Shown in pieces: positions 47,606 to 56,149 of a stretch of DNA of 64,000 bases. Location of the stretch: the NCBI RefSeq assembly GCF_038023995.1, contig NZ_CP150660.1, positions 3,408,501-3,472,500 on the forward strand. Reading direction: 5' to 3'. Positions within the stretch are counted from its first letter, which is position 1, and every line of letters starts with the position of its first letter. The translations under genes and the position numbers were made by a program. This stretch comes from Polaribacter atrinae (GTDB taxonomy: Bacteria; Bacteroidota; Bacteroidia; Flavobacteriales; Flavobacteriaceae). The notes beneath the pieces were generated by a model that searched no databases, had not been told where the DNA came from, and saw only the letters and a program-made list of their open reading frames with translations.

Positions 47606-49216
47606 TTAATCAATTCCATCTTGATCAGGATTCAATTTTTTATAATGTTTTATTCTATCGGTCCATTCTCTTTCTTCAAGAGGGAAAACATTGTTTTCGG
47701 TTGCCTAATCATTCCATTTTTGTTCTAATTCAATTACTTTATCAGGATAGTTTACAGCAATATTATGTTGTTCAAAAGGATCTTTTTCTAAATCGATTAA
47801 TTCCCAAGGATCAGAAAGTTTTCCACGAACTAGTTTCCAGTGATCTGAAATAATGGCACAACTTTGTTGATGTTGAAAAAATTGATCACGTTTTTTTAAG
47901 TCTTTATTTTCTAATACACTTACCAAACTAGCTCCTTCAAATTGAGCTATGTTTTTTTGATTGAATGATTCTGGATAATCAACCCCAGCAAGGTCTAAAC
48001 AAGTTGGTAGAATATCAATAATATGTGTTAAATTATTTCTTATTTCACCTTGATATTTTGCATATTTCTTTGGGAAATGTATAATAAGTGGAGAGCTTGT
48101 TCCGCCCATATAAGTTGATGTTTTATAATTTCTATAAGGTGTGTTGCTTAGGTCTGCAGCCAATTGAGAAATTTCTCCACCTTCTTTGGTCGCACCATTA
48201 TCACTTAAAAAAAGAAATATAGTATTGTCATAAATTCCTTTTTCTTTGGTTGCCTTAATTACTTCTCCAATTCCATCATCCATAACCTCAATCATGGCAG
48301 CATAGGTAGACATTTCTGTAATCCATTTTTCTTTTTTATTTTCAGGTAAAGAGTTCCAAGAAGGACGTTTGTTATTATATTCTTGATTATGAACTGGTAG
48401 TTCTTGACTGGAAGTAATCAATCCTTTTTCCTTTAAATTGTCATAGCGCTGTTTTTTTTAAACATCATAACCAACTTTGTATCGTTCTCTATTCGAATCA
48501 ATTCTATTTTTAGGTGCTTGAAGCGGCCTGTGAGGAGCATAATGTGCCAAATATAAAAACATTGGTTTTTCTGTATTGTGACCTTCAATAAAGTTTAGTG
48601 CATTTTCTGTAATAGCATCTGTGTAATAATAATCGTCTGAAAAATCAGTAATAACGGTTTCATTTTTTATTAATCCACTTACTTTTCGGTAATTTCCACC
48701 ACCAGATAAACCGGCATACGATTCATCAAAACCACGTTGAAATGGCCAACTTCCATTAGGTTTTTCAGCTCCTTTTTTATAAGAACCGTCAAGTGTTAGG
48801 TGCCATTTTCCAGACATATAGGTGTAATAGTTATTCTCTTTTAATATTTCTGCTATTGTTGGTATAGCAGCAGAAAGCTGACCTCTATATGCTTCTCTAT
48901 GTTCATCAACTACAGTCATCCAGCCCATTTCTGCTGCAAACTGATTTCTACCTGTTAGTAAAGCAGCTCTACTTGGGCAACAACGACCAGTATTTTTAAA
49001 CTGACTAAAACGGACTCCTTGTGCAGCTAAAAGGTCAATGTTTGGTGTTTTAATTTCTCCACCATAACTTCCTAAATCAGAAAAACCCATATCATCACAC
49101 ATGATTAGTATAATATTTGGTTTTTTTGTAATTGTGGTTTCTGATGTTTGTTTTTTACTTGTATTGCAAGATGTTATCAGTAAAAAAAGACAGATAGATA
49201 AGCTTATTTTTTTCAA
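47606..49216 (-). pseudogene. Arylsulfatase-like gene with two in-frame stop codons
   Basis: Reads as an exported (lipobox LLITSC, Cys17) sulfatase. Alkaline-phosphatase fold motifs: NIILIMCDDMGFSDLGSYGG (metal site), RCCPSRAALLTGR with Cys79 in the CxPSR formylglycine motif, MSGKWHLTL and HYAPHRPLQAP, later FLSDNGATKEGG. The frame is interrupted twice without a shift: TAA at 48458-48460 (expected L in VGYDVLKKQRYDNLKEKG) and TAG at 47705-47707 (expected W in KWNDWATENNVFP). Beyond the second stop the same frame continues to TAA at 47606-47608. Each stop differs from a plausible sense codon by one base (TTA to TAA, TGG to TAG). Likely recent inactivation. Sulfatases of this type remove sulfate from algal polysaccharides, consistent with marine SusCD genes nearby. 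Confidence 0.88.
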
Positions 49217-49343
49217 AATTGATACTATTTAAAAGAATGGACAAAGTGAATTTTATAATTGCTAATATAAGTTTTTAAAGGAATACTTTTATTCGTAAAC
49301 AACGTAAAATAGCATTCAGTTTAATTTAAAAACCTCATAAAAT
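49217..49343. other. Upstream region of the sulfatase pseudogene
   Basis: AT-rich non-coding; should hold its former promoter. No consensus promoter is clear. Borders the terminator at 49331-49360. Confidence 0.3.
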
Positions 49344-49360
49344 TTAAAATAGATGAGGTT
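49331..49360 (-). terminator. Candidate terminator of the EamA transcription unit
   Basis: AACCTCAT (49331-49338) pairs with ATGAGGTT (49353-49360), loop 14 nt; minus-strand U-rich bases follow. The stop codon of the remnant frame below falls in the loop. Confidence 0.65.
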
Positions 49361-49590
49361 TAAGAGCATCTTTTTTTAGCCATTTCTTAAATATTTCTGC
49401 AACCTCATTTACATTTAAGTTAAGGCAATCAGATAACGTTAAGAAGTCTTTACTAAAGACTATTTTAAAATCTGCATGATCAAGGTTCAGTTTTAAGTCG
49501 TCATGGTCAATTAACCATTTATGAAAATCTAAGTGTTTTCTGTTTTTGCAGGCAATTAGATCTATCCACGAGGAACTAACTTTGGATCTT
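49344..49590 (-). pseudogene. Unidentified frame after the EamA gene, possible gene fragment
   Basis: Minus frame open from about 49590 to TAA 49344-49346 in a different frame from EamA. It reads SWIDLIACKNRKHLDFHKWL, then IDHDDLKLNLDHADFKIVFS, then KDFLTLSDCLNLNVNEVAEI, ending FKKWLKKDALKPHLF. The composition is convincingly protein-like, but no ATG, GTG or TTG opens it; it starts inside the EamA 3' end. Perhaps the 3' half of a gene that lost its start, or an out-of-frame continuation. No family recognised. Confidence 0.35.
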
Positions 49591-50464
49591 TCTTTTTCTC
49601 TCTAATTAAATAAATGCCTATTAAAATTAATAAACCACCAAAAACATACCAAAAAGTAAATTTTTCACCATCTAAAACACCCCAAATAACAGCAACTATT
49701 GGTAATAAATAACTTGCAGTACTTGCAAAAACGGCAGATGTATCTTGTATTAATTTAAAATACAATAACATGGCAATTGCGGTACCAAACACGGTTAAAA
49801 AAGCGAGATAACTTATTGGTTCAGTAAATTCTGGTTTCATTTCAAAATTTTGAATAAACCCCGTAAAGTATAAAATAATTAAAGAGGGGATTGCCCAAAT
49901 AGAATAGACAGCAGCAGTTAATTTTATAGCATTTACATTCGGGATTCTTTCTTTAATAACCACTGCGTTTACGCCATAAGATGCACCAGCTAATACAACC
50001 AACATGACATACCAAAAATTAGAATCTTCTGTATTGGCTTCAGAAAAATAGATAATACTTGCAGCACCTAAAAAACCAATTATGGCACCAAGTATTTGCG
50101 TTTTTTTACTTGTAATACCGAATATTAAAAAACCAAAAACCAATACAAAAATGGGAACTAAAGAGTCTAAAATTCCAGCTAAAGAACTACTAACTTGTGT
50201 TTGAGCAATAGGGAATAAATACATCGGTAAAAAATTACCAAAAAAACCAGCAATAGTTACCCATATTATTGTTTTTTTAGTCATTTTAAAAAGTGCAGGA
50301 ATGCCAATAAAACCTAATAAAAGACCAGAACCAACAACACGTATCGCTCCAATTTCATAGGGAGTAAAAACTACTAATGATTTTTTAATCAACATAAACG
50401 AGCTACCCCAAGTTAATGCAATTACAAGCAGTAAAAACCATTTATTATTTATAAAATTCTTCAT
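49562..50464 (-). CDS. EamA-family (DMT superfamily) transporter
   Basis: 300 residues with about ten hydrophobic helices. It starts WFLLLVIALTWGSSFMLIKKSL, the typical first helix, and has the two-repeat EamA layout: PYEIGAIRVVGSGLLLG and later VNAIKLTAAVYSIWAIPSLI, with YLLPIVAVIWGVLDGEKFTFWY near the end. DMT transporters carry small metabolites; substrate unknown. Own promoter region with direct repeats upstream. Confidence 0.9.
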   Translation of the reverse strand: MKNFINNKWFLLLVIALTWGSSFMLIKKSLVVFTPYEIGAIRVVGSGLLLGFIGIPALFKMTKKTIIWVTIAGFFGNFLPMYLFPIAQTQVSSSLAGILDSLVPIFVLVFGFLIFGITSKKTQILGAIIGFLGAASIIYFSEANTEDSNFWYVMLVVLAGASYGVNAVVIKERIPNVNAIKLTAAVYSIWAIPSLIILYFTGFIQNFEMKPEFTEPISYLAFLTVFGTAIAMLLYFKLIQDTSAVFASTASYLLPIVAVIWGVLDGEKFTFWYVFGGLLILIGIYLIREKKKDPKLVPRG

Positions 50465-50484
50465 AATTTAAAAAGAATAAAGCA

Positions 50485-50508
50485 GTTACTTTTCAGTAAC
50501 GGTTACTT
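50485..50508 (-). promoter_or_regulatory. Repeated GTTACTT sites in the EamA leader, operator-like
   Basis: GTTACTT at 50485-50491 and 50502-50508 are direct repeats 17 bases apart, and AGTAACGGTTACT (50495-50507) is a perfect inverted repeat around one base. Candidate operator or RNA element in the 5' leader of the EamA gene. Confidence 0.3.
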
Positions 50509-50554
50509 ATAAAATACAACTCTTAAACATGATTATTTAGAGTTTATTTGTATT

Positions 50555-50562
50555 CAAATATA
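50555..50562 (-). promoter_or_regulatory. Candidate -7 element of the EamA gene
   Basis: Minus strand TATATTTG fits TAnnTTTG exactly. No clear TTG at the -33 distance. Transcription would start near 50548, leaving a leader of about 85 nt. Confidence 0.5.
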
Positions 50563-50606
50563 CTATATAAAAAAGTCTTAGTTTGTCTTCTTTATTAGAT
50601 GTTCTC

Positions 50607-51059
50607 TTAAGTTGCATCGTTTTTTAATGTCATAATTATTCTTTTTTCATTCTCTAAAAAATAATCTTCTAAAACTGTTTCACCTTTAAAACCTAATTCT
50701 TTATAAATTTTAATTGCTGCAGCATTTTCAGGATGGACTGTTAAGCATATTTCTAAACAGTTGTCCGTTTTTAAAAGGCTTACTAATTTATTGGTTAGTA
50801 GTTTCCCAATTTGTTTTCCTCTAGCTTCTGGATGCACTCCTAAGGACAAAACCCAACCTTTTTGTTCATTCGTATTTAAAGCACCAATAGCAAAGCCCCA
50901 GATTTTATTATTTTCTTTAGCTACAATAAACAAATGATTGGAAATGTCAAATAATTGACGGATTACAAAAGCAGGATAACTACCAGTATTAAAAACAAGT
51001 TGTTCAAGTGCTAAAATTTCTTTTAAATCTTCTGATTTTGCTGTTTGAATCGTTATCAT
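50607..51059 (-). CDS. GNAT-family N-acetyltransferase
   Basis: 150 residues, single GNAT domain. Motif A is visible as VLSLGVHPEARGKQIGKLLTNKLVS, with the acetyl-CoA pyrophosphate loop R-G-K-Q-I-G-K, followed by LTVHPENAAAIKIYKELGFKGE (motif B). The protein resembles RimI-type or small-molecule acetyltransferases; the acceptor is unknown. Alone or with the META gene, 59 nt upstream. Confidence 0.88.
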   Translation of the reverse strand: MITIQTAKSEDLKEILALEQLVFNTGSYPAFVIRQLFDISNHLFIVAKENNKIWGFAIGALNTNEQKGWVLSLGVHPEARGKQIGKLLTNKLVSLLKTDNCLEICLTVHPENAAAIKIYKELGFKGETVLEDYFLENEKRIIMTLKNDAT

Positions 51060-51118
51060 AACTTCTGATTTTAAATAATATACTTATTTTTTGATGTATG
51101 GTGTACTTGTAGCGTTTT

Positions 51119-51568
51119 TTACTTTGTTTTTATGGCTTCAAAAACAGCTAAAGGAGCTCTTTTTCCAACGTTTAATGATAAGATATTATCATTAATAGTG
51201 TAGTTGTCTGCCAATTCAAATGCTTTCAATAATTGAGATTCATTAACAACTGTCTCAGGGCACATTTTTAAAGTAGTTAGCATGTTTTTAAATTGAATTC
51301 TATTACCTTCTTTTAAAATATATTCTCCAGAAATTGAATTACAACCAGCAAAACCACTAATTCTATTTTCATCTGTATGTAAAGTGATAAAAATTTCATG
51401 ATCTTGGTTGTCTGTGATGATAACTTCTTGACCTTGTAAGGTTTTAAGCTTCCAATATTTTTCGGTAATTGAATTTGCTAATGTATCATTGTTTTTTTTA
51501 TTTTCAGAATTACAACTTATAGTAACCATTGCTATAAGTGTAAATACTATTATTAATTTAGTTTTCAT
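51119..51568 (-). CDS. META-domain lipoprotein (HslJ-like)
   Basis: 149 residues. Lipobox VTISC at Cys19. The META (DUF306) domain follows: KYWKLKTLQGQEV, ISGFAGCNSISGEY and FKNMLTTLKMCPETVVNE with two Cys that could pair. META proteins such as HslJ sit in the envelope and have been linked to stress resistance; role not established here. Confidence 0.88.
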   Translation of the reverse strand: MKTKLIIVFTLIAMVTISCNSENKKNNDTLANSITEKYWKLKTLQGQEVIITDNQDHEIFITLHTDENRISGFAGCNSISGEYILKEGNRIQFKNMLTTLKMCPETVVNESQLLKAFELADNYTINDNILSLNVGKRAPLAVFEAIKTK

Positions 51569-51593
51569 AAGTTCAATTTTAATTTAATAAAGA

Positions 51594-51601
51594 CAAATAT
51601 A
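51594..51601 (-). promoter_or_regulatory. -7 element of the META-domain gene
   Basis: Minus strand TATATTTG fits TAnnTTTG exactly, 26 nt before the start codon. The -33 region reads TTCG rather than TTG. Confidence 0.55.
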
Positions 51602-51867
51602 GTATTGGTTCGTAATTAAGCGAACTGAAATTTATTAAAATATTCTTAAATAAAAACTGAATCATATTCATAAACTTTTAAGGAATCATTGTAGGCTAAA
51701 ATGGTTTTAAAAAAAGAACAAAGGTTGTATTTAAATTAATTGACTATTTGGTTTTACATTTTAATAATATTTGTGTTATAAAGTATTTATTTATTCTGAA
51801 ATTTGGTTTTTGGTACTGTTTTTTTTAGAATAATATAATTCATAGATTTACCAATTAATCCTTTGGT

Positions 51868-51875
51868 TAAATTTG
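51868..51875 (+). promoter_or_regulatory. Candidate -7 element of the glutamate-synthase-like gene
   Basis: TAAATTTG fits TAnnTTTG, 54 nt before the ATG. TTTA at 51847-51850 is the closest -33 element. Confidence 0.45.
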
Positions 51876-51929
51876 ATTCAATAAAAATTATTTTTTAAGT
51901 AAACTATTTCAACAAAATCAATTTATCTT

Positions 51930-53519
51930 ATGAAAGTTCGTGAATATTTTATAATCATTTCTATTCTTATAACAGCTGCTGTTATTCTTATCGCTCAATT
52001 TTGGTTTCCAATTGTTTGGTCATTTCTATTGATTGTGCCATTAATTATTTTGGGTGTTTTTGATGTTTTTCAGACCAAACGTACTATTAGACGTAATTTT
52101 CCATTGATAGGTAGATTTAGATATATGCTAGAATCTATTAGACCAGAAATTATGCAGTACTTTGTAGAAACAGATACAGAGGGTAGACCTTTAAACCGTA
52201 TTTTAAGATCTCTAGTTTATAGAAGAGCAAAGGGAGAAAATGATACAGTACCTTTTGGAACTCAAATGGATTTGTATCACTCTGGTTACGAGTGGTTAGA
52301 GCACTCTATGTACGCTAAGAATAATCCAAAAGAAATTGAAGAATTTCCAAGGTTATTAATTGGAGGTAAAGACTGTAAACAACCTTATTCTTCTAGTTTA
52401 CTTAATATTTCTGCAATGAGTTTTGGATCTTTAAGTAAAAATGCTGTTTTAGCATTAAACAAAGGTGCTAAAATGGGGAATTTTGCACACAATACTGGTG
52501 AGGGAGCTATTAGTCAATATCATTTAGAACATGGAGGAGATTTAATTTGGCAAGTTGGTACGGGATATTTTGGTTGTAGAAATGAAGACGGAACTTTTAA
52601 TGATACAACATTTAGAGAAAATGCTATTAAGCCGGAGGTTAAAATGATAGAAATTAAACTATCTCAAGGTGCTAAACCTGGTCATGGTGGAATTTTACCA
52701 GCTTCTAAAAATACAGAAGAAATTGCAAAAATAAGACACGTAAAACCTGGTATTGCTGTACATTCTCCTCCATCTCATTCTGCTTTTTCGAATCCAATTG
52801 AATTTATGTATTTTATTAAAAGATTGAGAGACCTTTCTGAAGGAAAACCTATTGGTTTTAAATTATGTTTAGGTAGAAAACAAGAGTTTATGGATTTCTG
52901 TGAAGCTATGATTTTTACAGGTATACAACCAGATTTTATTACTGTTGATGGAGGAGAAGGAGGTACTGGAGCTGCGCCTGTAGAATTCTCTAACTCTATG
53001 GGAATGCCATTGCGTGAAGGACTTATTTTTGTACATGATACCCTTGTTGGTTTTGGCTTAAGAAAAGATATTAAAGTAATTGTTGCAGGGAAAATAATAT
53101 CAGGTTTTCATATGGCTAGAGCAATTTCTTTAGGAGCAGATGGTTGTAACAGTGCACGTGCAATGATGCTTGCAATTGGTTGTATCCAAGCCCTACAATG
53201 TAATTCAAATACCTGTCCTGTTGGTGTAGCAACTCAGAATAAGTCTTTAGTTAAAGGTTTGGTTGTAGAAGATAAAGCACCAAGAGCAAAAAGATATCAT
53301 GATGCTACCATTCATAGTTTTTTAGAGCTGGTTGCAGCTGCAGGTTTAAATGAACCAAGTGACTTAACAAGAGATCATATTAGTAAAAGAGTAGGTTTAT
53401 ATAATGTAAAAACTTACCAAGATATTTATCCTTATCTAGAAGAAGGTTGTTTACTTGATGTAAACACGATTCCTGCAGATTATAAAAAATTCTTTCATCT
53501 TACAAGAATTATGAGTTAG
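51930..53519 (+). CDS. Membrane-anchored FMN-binding glutamate-synthase-family protein
   Basis: 529 residues. Two hydrophobic segments at the N-terminus (FIIISILITAAVILIAQFWF and SFLLIVPLIILGVF) precede the GltB-type TIM barrel. FMN-site motifs: NISAMSFGSLSKNA, GAKPGHGGILPASKN, TVDGGEGGTGAAP and VIVAGKIISG. The iron-sulfur ligands CIQALQCNSNTCPVG (C-x5-C-x4-C) are present. The glutaminase and GXGXG domains of true glutamate synthase are missing, so it is one of the stand-alone GltS-domain proteins, perhaps another amino-acid/redox enzyme. Reaction unknown. Confidence 0.88.
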   Translation: MKVREYFIIISILITAAVILIAQFWFPIVWSFLLIVPLIILGVFDVFQTKRTIRRNFPLIGRFRYMLESIRPEIMQYFVETDTEGRPLNRILRSLVYRRAKGENDTVPFGTQMDLYHSGYEWLEHSMYAKNNPKEIEEFPRLLIGGKDCKQPYSSSLLNISAMSFGSLSKNAVLALNKGAKMGNFAHNTGEGAISQYHLEHGGDLIWQVGTGYFGCRNEDGTFNDTTFRENAIKPEVKMIEIKLSQGAKPGHGGILPASKNTEEIAKIRHVKPGIAVHSPPSHSAFSNPIEFMYFIKRLRDLSEGKPIGFKLCLGRKQEFMDFCEAMIFTGIQPDFITVDGGEGGTGAAPVEFSNSMGMPLREGLIFVHDTLVGFGLRKDIKVIVAGKIISGFHMARAISLGADGCNSARAMMLAIGCIQALQCNSNTCPVGVATQNKSLVKGLVVEDKAPRAKRYHDATIHSFLELVAAAGLNEPSDLTRDHISKRVGLYNVKTYQDIYPYLEEGCLLDVNTIPADYKKFFHLTRIMS

Positions 53520-53950
53520 ATAAATAGGCTTAATACCTTAAAAATTATCGTCTATAATTTTAAATAATGATTGTGTTTTTCTAGAAAGATGGTTAGATAA
53601 TTCTCTTTGAAGTCTCTGGTTTGTGAGTGATAAGTATCCTTTCTATTGCGATATATTACGTACATAACGCTATCAAACAAGACGTTTGGTAATGAGGTTG
53701 ATAATTTTAAGAAAAAATTTTAACGATCTTTCTTTGGTATTGAGAAAGGTGTGTCATCCAATCTCAGTAACGTTCTACGTTGATAAGATTTATTAAATAT
53801 TGTTATTTAGGTTCTAATTAAATAAAGATATTCTTAAAAATGAAGCCTTTTGTCAAAAAGGCTAATAGACAACTTCGTAGCAAATATTAACGATTTTTTT
53901 ATTTAAATTTAGACTTTGTAAATAAAAAATAGAAATTCAATTTTATTGTG
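53520..53950. other. 431-base intergenic region, no gene assigned
   Basis: Contains a hairpin AGCCTTTT (53844-53851)/AAAAGGCT (53856-53863) and a minus-strand open frame of 55 codons (53552-53719) with no usable start. Residues such as LPNVLFDSVMYVIYRNRKDT look protein-like, so a decayed gene is possible, but no family is recognised. Confidence 0.35.
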
Positions 53951-54379
53951 ATGAAAATTTATAAGTTAGAAACGGTCAATGAAAATGTTTTAAAAGCATT
54001 TAGAAAGTTAATTCCGCAATTGAGTACTAGTTGTGTTTTACCTAGCCAAAAAGATATAGAGGATATTGTTAATTCTAGCAACACAATACTTTTTATAGCC
54101 GAAGAAAACAATAATATATTAGGTACACTAACGCTTGTTTTTAATAAGATTCCAACGGGTAATAAAGTTTGGATAGAAGATGTAGTGGTAGATAATGATG
54201 CAAGAGGCAAAGGAGTGGGAGAGAAATTGACTCAATTTGCTATAGAGTATACAGCTAATAAAGAAATTAAAAGTGTCAATTTAACATCGAGTCCAGATAG
54301 AGTTGCTGGTAATAAACTATATCAAAAATTAGGTTTCATTAAAAGAGATACGAATGTTTATAGACTAACAATCGAATAG
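53951..54379 (+). CDS. GNAT-family N-acetyltransferase
   Basis: 142 residues from ATG 53951; a GTG immediately before it is also in frame. Motif A reads VWIEDVVVDNDARGKGVGEKL, with the acetyl-CoA loop R-G-K-G-V-G; motif B VAGNKLYQKLGFIKRDTNVY. Similar to small GNATs of unknown acceptor. Stands alone between two unassigned spacers. Confidence 0.88.
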   Translation: MKIYKLETVNENVLKAFRKLIPQLSTSCVLPSQKDIEDIVNSSNTILFIAEENNNILGTLTLVFNKIPTGNKVWIEDVVVDNDARGKGVGEKLTQFAIEYTANKEIKSVNLTSSPDRVAGNKLYQKLGFIKRDTNVYRLTIE

Positions 54380-54535
54380 TTATTAGAGGTTGAGCTAGGA
54401 GTCAACCTATTTGAAGAAAGTAGATTTGGTCTACGGCGAATAATTTGAGTTCTAAAGTTGCTTTTTCGTACGTTTTTTCGCTAGGGTTGTTTTTGTGTTT
54501 TCATAAGTGACTATAATTAAATGTTTAATTTTTAG

Positions 54536-54964
54536 TCAACCTATTTCAGGAAAGTACAAGGTTAACAGGGTAGAGGTAGTTTCTAGTCTTGCTCCGGCAT
54601 AACTACCTGCAGGAATTTGTATAGGAGAAGTAATAGTTAATTCAGAATCACTGTTTGTTTCCGTATAATCAGAGGTAGTAGTATTTACTACATTTTCTTT
54701 ATTATTAAATTCATCATAATATTTTACAAGGACCTTTTTTCTACTGCTGCTAACAACAACTTTACTAAAATTTGTTACATCGTTTACTAAGGGAATAACT
54801 TTATTTTTTGGTAAAGAATTAAGATTATTAGATTCAACAACTATTGTGCTTTCTGCCTTTTTATTAGTAAGACTTTTTGTTACATTATCATTATTGGAGT
54901 AAATATTTAAAATATTTACCACACATAAAATACTAAACAAGTTTAGGATAGTTTTTTTCTTCAT
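54536..54964 (-). CDS. Hypothetical exported protein
   Basis: 142 residues from ATG 54964 (MKKKTILNLFSILCVVNILN), a plausible signal peptide; a longer frame to 55054 is possible but begins with less likely sequence. Ser/Thr/Asn-rich body, e.g. KVVVSSSRKKVLVKYYDEFN, and ends in a beta-like tail ARLETTSTLLTLYFPEIG. No domain recognised. Stands apart from its neighbours. Confidence 0.55.
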   Translation of the reverse strand: MKKKTILNLFSILCVVNILNIYSNNDNVTKSLTNKKAESTIVVESNNLNSLPKNKVIPLVNDVTNFSKVVVSSSRKKVLVKYYDEFNNKENVVNTTTSDYTETNSDSELTITSPIQIPAGSYAGARLETTSTLLTLYFPEIG

Positions 54965-55054
54965 TCTTTTAGATAAAGTTGATGATCTTATTAAAAATAT
55001 TTTTAAGATAATTGGTTTTAAAAATAGGCTAATATGTATATGGTTTAATTCCAT

Positions 55055-55555
55055 TTTATGAAATGGATCTTTAATATTTATACTAATACGGACATTTTAG
55101 AAAAGAGCTTAGTTTTGTGGGGACGCCGCTAAAAATTATAATTGAAAAAAGAAAATTTCCTAATAAAACTTTTTCAATGAATCTTTTCTGTTATGTCCGA
55201 TTTTGTATAATGCCTTTAATTTTACGCTAAATTATGGAAAGTTACAGATGATTTACGTTAGTCTATTATCCCTATACCATAATATGAGTAATGTGCAATG
55301 TGTTGTTTATTAGGTTGTTGTGTTTTTTTTTTCGTTCTGTAGTAGGGAAAAATGCTTAAAGAAAGTATTTATGTGTAGTGAAAAATGTAAAATTTTTGTT
55401 TGATATTGTTCTTTGCAAGGTTATTTTAAATAAAATTCAGAAAATTGTATTTATTAGAAAGGAGAGTGACGAGTCTCTTACAAAGATAAATGGAAGTTTG
55501 AAATGAAGAAGCTTGCCCTTGTTTTTTGCATGGGCAAGCCATTGTAAATTAAATT
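55055..55555. other. 501-base intergenic region
   Basis: AT-rich, with the upstream region of the hypothetical exported gene on the left and the lut terminator at 55511-55539 on the right. Nothing coding recognised. Confidence 0.5.
55511..55539 (-). terminator. Terminator of the lut operon
   Basis: GCTTGCCC (55511-55518) pairs with GGGCAAGC (55532-55539), loop 13 nt. It lies 16 nt after the lutC stop. The minus-strand tail TTCTTCATTTC is T-rich but broken. Confidence 0.75.
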
Positions 55556-56146
55556 CTAGTCTTTTAAAAATACAGTAAGACTTAAGGCGCCGTGGGCACC
55601 AATTACTAAAGATTGTTCTATGTCTGCAGTTTTAGAAGGGCCTGCAATAAATACACCAAAATCGGCATTTAGGTTGGTTAATTTTTCATACGCTTGATGC
55701 ATATATGGCACAATGTTTTTTTGTGAAATAACGAGCATTAAATGCTTTGTAATAAATGGCAATACACGCACAGGAATCTCTGAATCTGAGATCCAAATTG
55801 CACCATTTTCTGCAACGGCTAATTTACTTTCTAAAATTAAAATATCTAAATCTTCTAAGTCGTGTGGCTTCTGTAAAGTAGCTAGTTTTATAGTGTTAAA
55901 AGAAGCGGTATCTGCTAAATTAGAGTACTTTACTTTGGCATCTGTAAATGTTTTATCTATTTGCTCAACAATCTCTTGATTAGAGTTTACAGAAACAACG
56001 TTACCACCAACGATTTCTACTTTTTTAGTAAATTCTTTAAGAAGATCTAAGCCTTCATCAAAAAGAGAAATATTGATGTTTGGTAAATTAATAAGTGTCG
56101 GTTTATTGGCTTTAATTCTGTCTAATATTTGATTTCTGCTACTCAT
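55556..56146 (-). CDS. lutC: Lactate utilisation protein C (LUD domain)
   Basis: 196 residues. LutC is part of the LutABC complex, the iron-sulfur, non-flavin system that oxidises L-lactate to pyruvate. The LUD (DUF162) domain is shown by NGAIWISDSEIPVRVLPFITKH-like text (here ENGAIWISDSE), FGVFIAGPSKTADIEQSLVIGAHG (in pieces) and the C-terminal GPSKTADIE motif. Starts 3 nt after the lutB stop; last gene of the operon. Confidence 0.92.
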   Translation of the reverse strand: MSSRNQILDRIKANKPTLINLPNINISLFDEGLDLLKEFTKKVEIVGGNVVSVNSNQEIVEQIDKTFTDAKVKYSNLADTASFNTIKLATLQKPHDLEDLDILILESKLAVAENGAIWISDSEIPVRVLPFITKHLMLVISQKNIVPYMHQAYEKLTNLNADFGVFIAGPSKTADIEQSLVIGAHGALSLTVFLKD

Positions 56147-56149
56147 AAT

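Larger units (their letters stand above)
51569..51929. other. 361-base divergent intergenic region
   Basis: Holds the promoters of the META gene (minus) and of the glutamate-synthase-like gene (plus). Nothing else recognised. Confidence 0.5.

Noticed and set aside
47606..49216. Reassigned stop codons or selenocysteine/pyrrolysine in the sulfatase
   Set aside because: TAA and TAG end ordinary genes throughout the window, and neither recoded residue is expected at a Leu or Trp position; simple nonsense mutation is enough.
53844..53863. Hairpin AGCCTTTT/AAAAGGCT as a terminator of the glutamate-synthase-like gene
   Set aside because: It is more than 320 bases after the gene and has no T-run on the plus strand, so the role is unclear.
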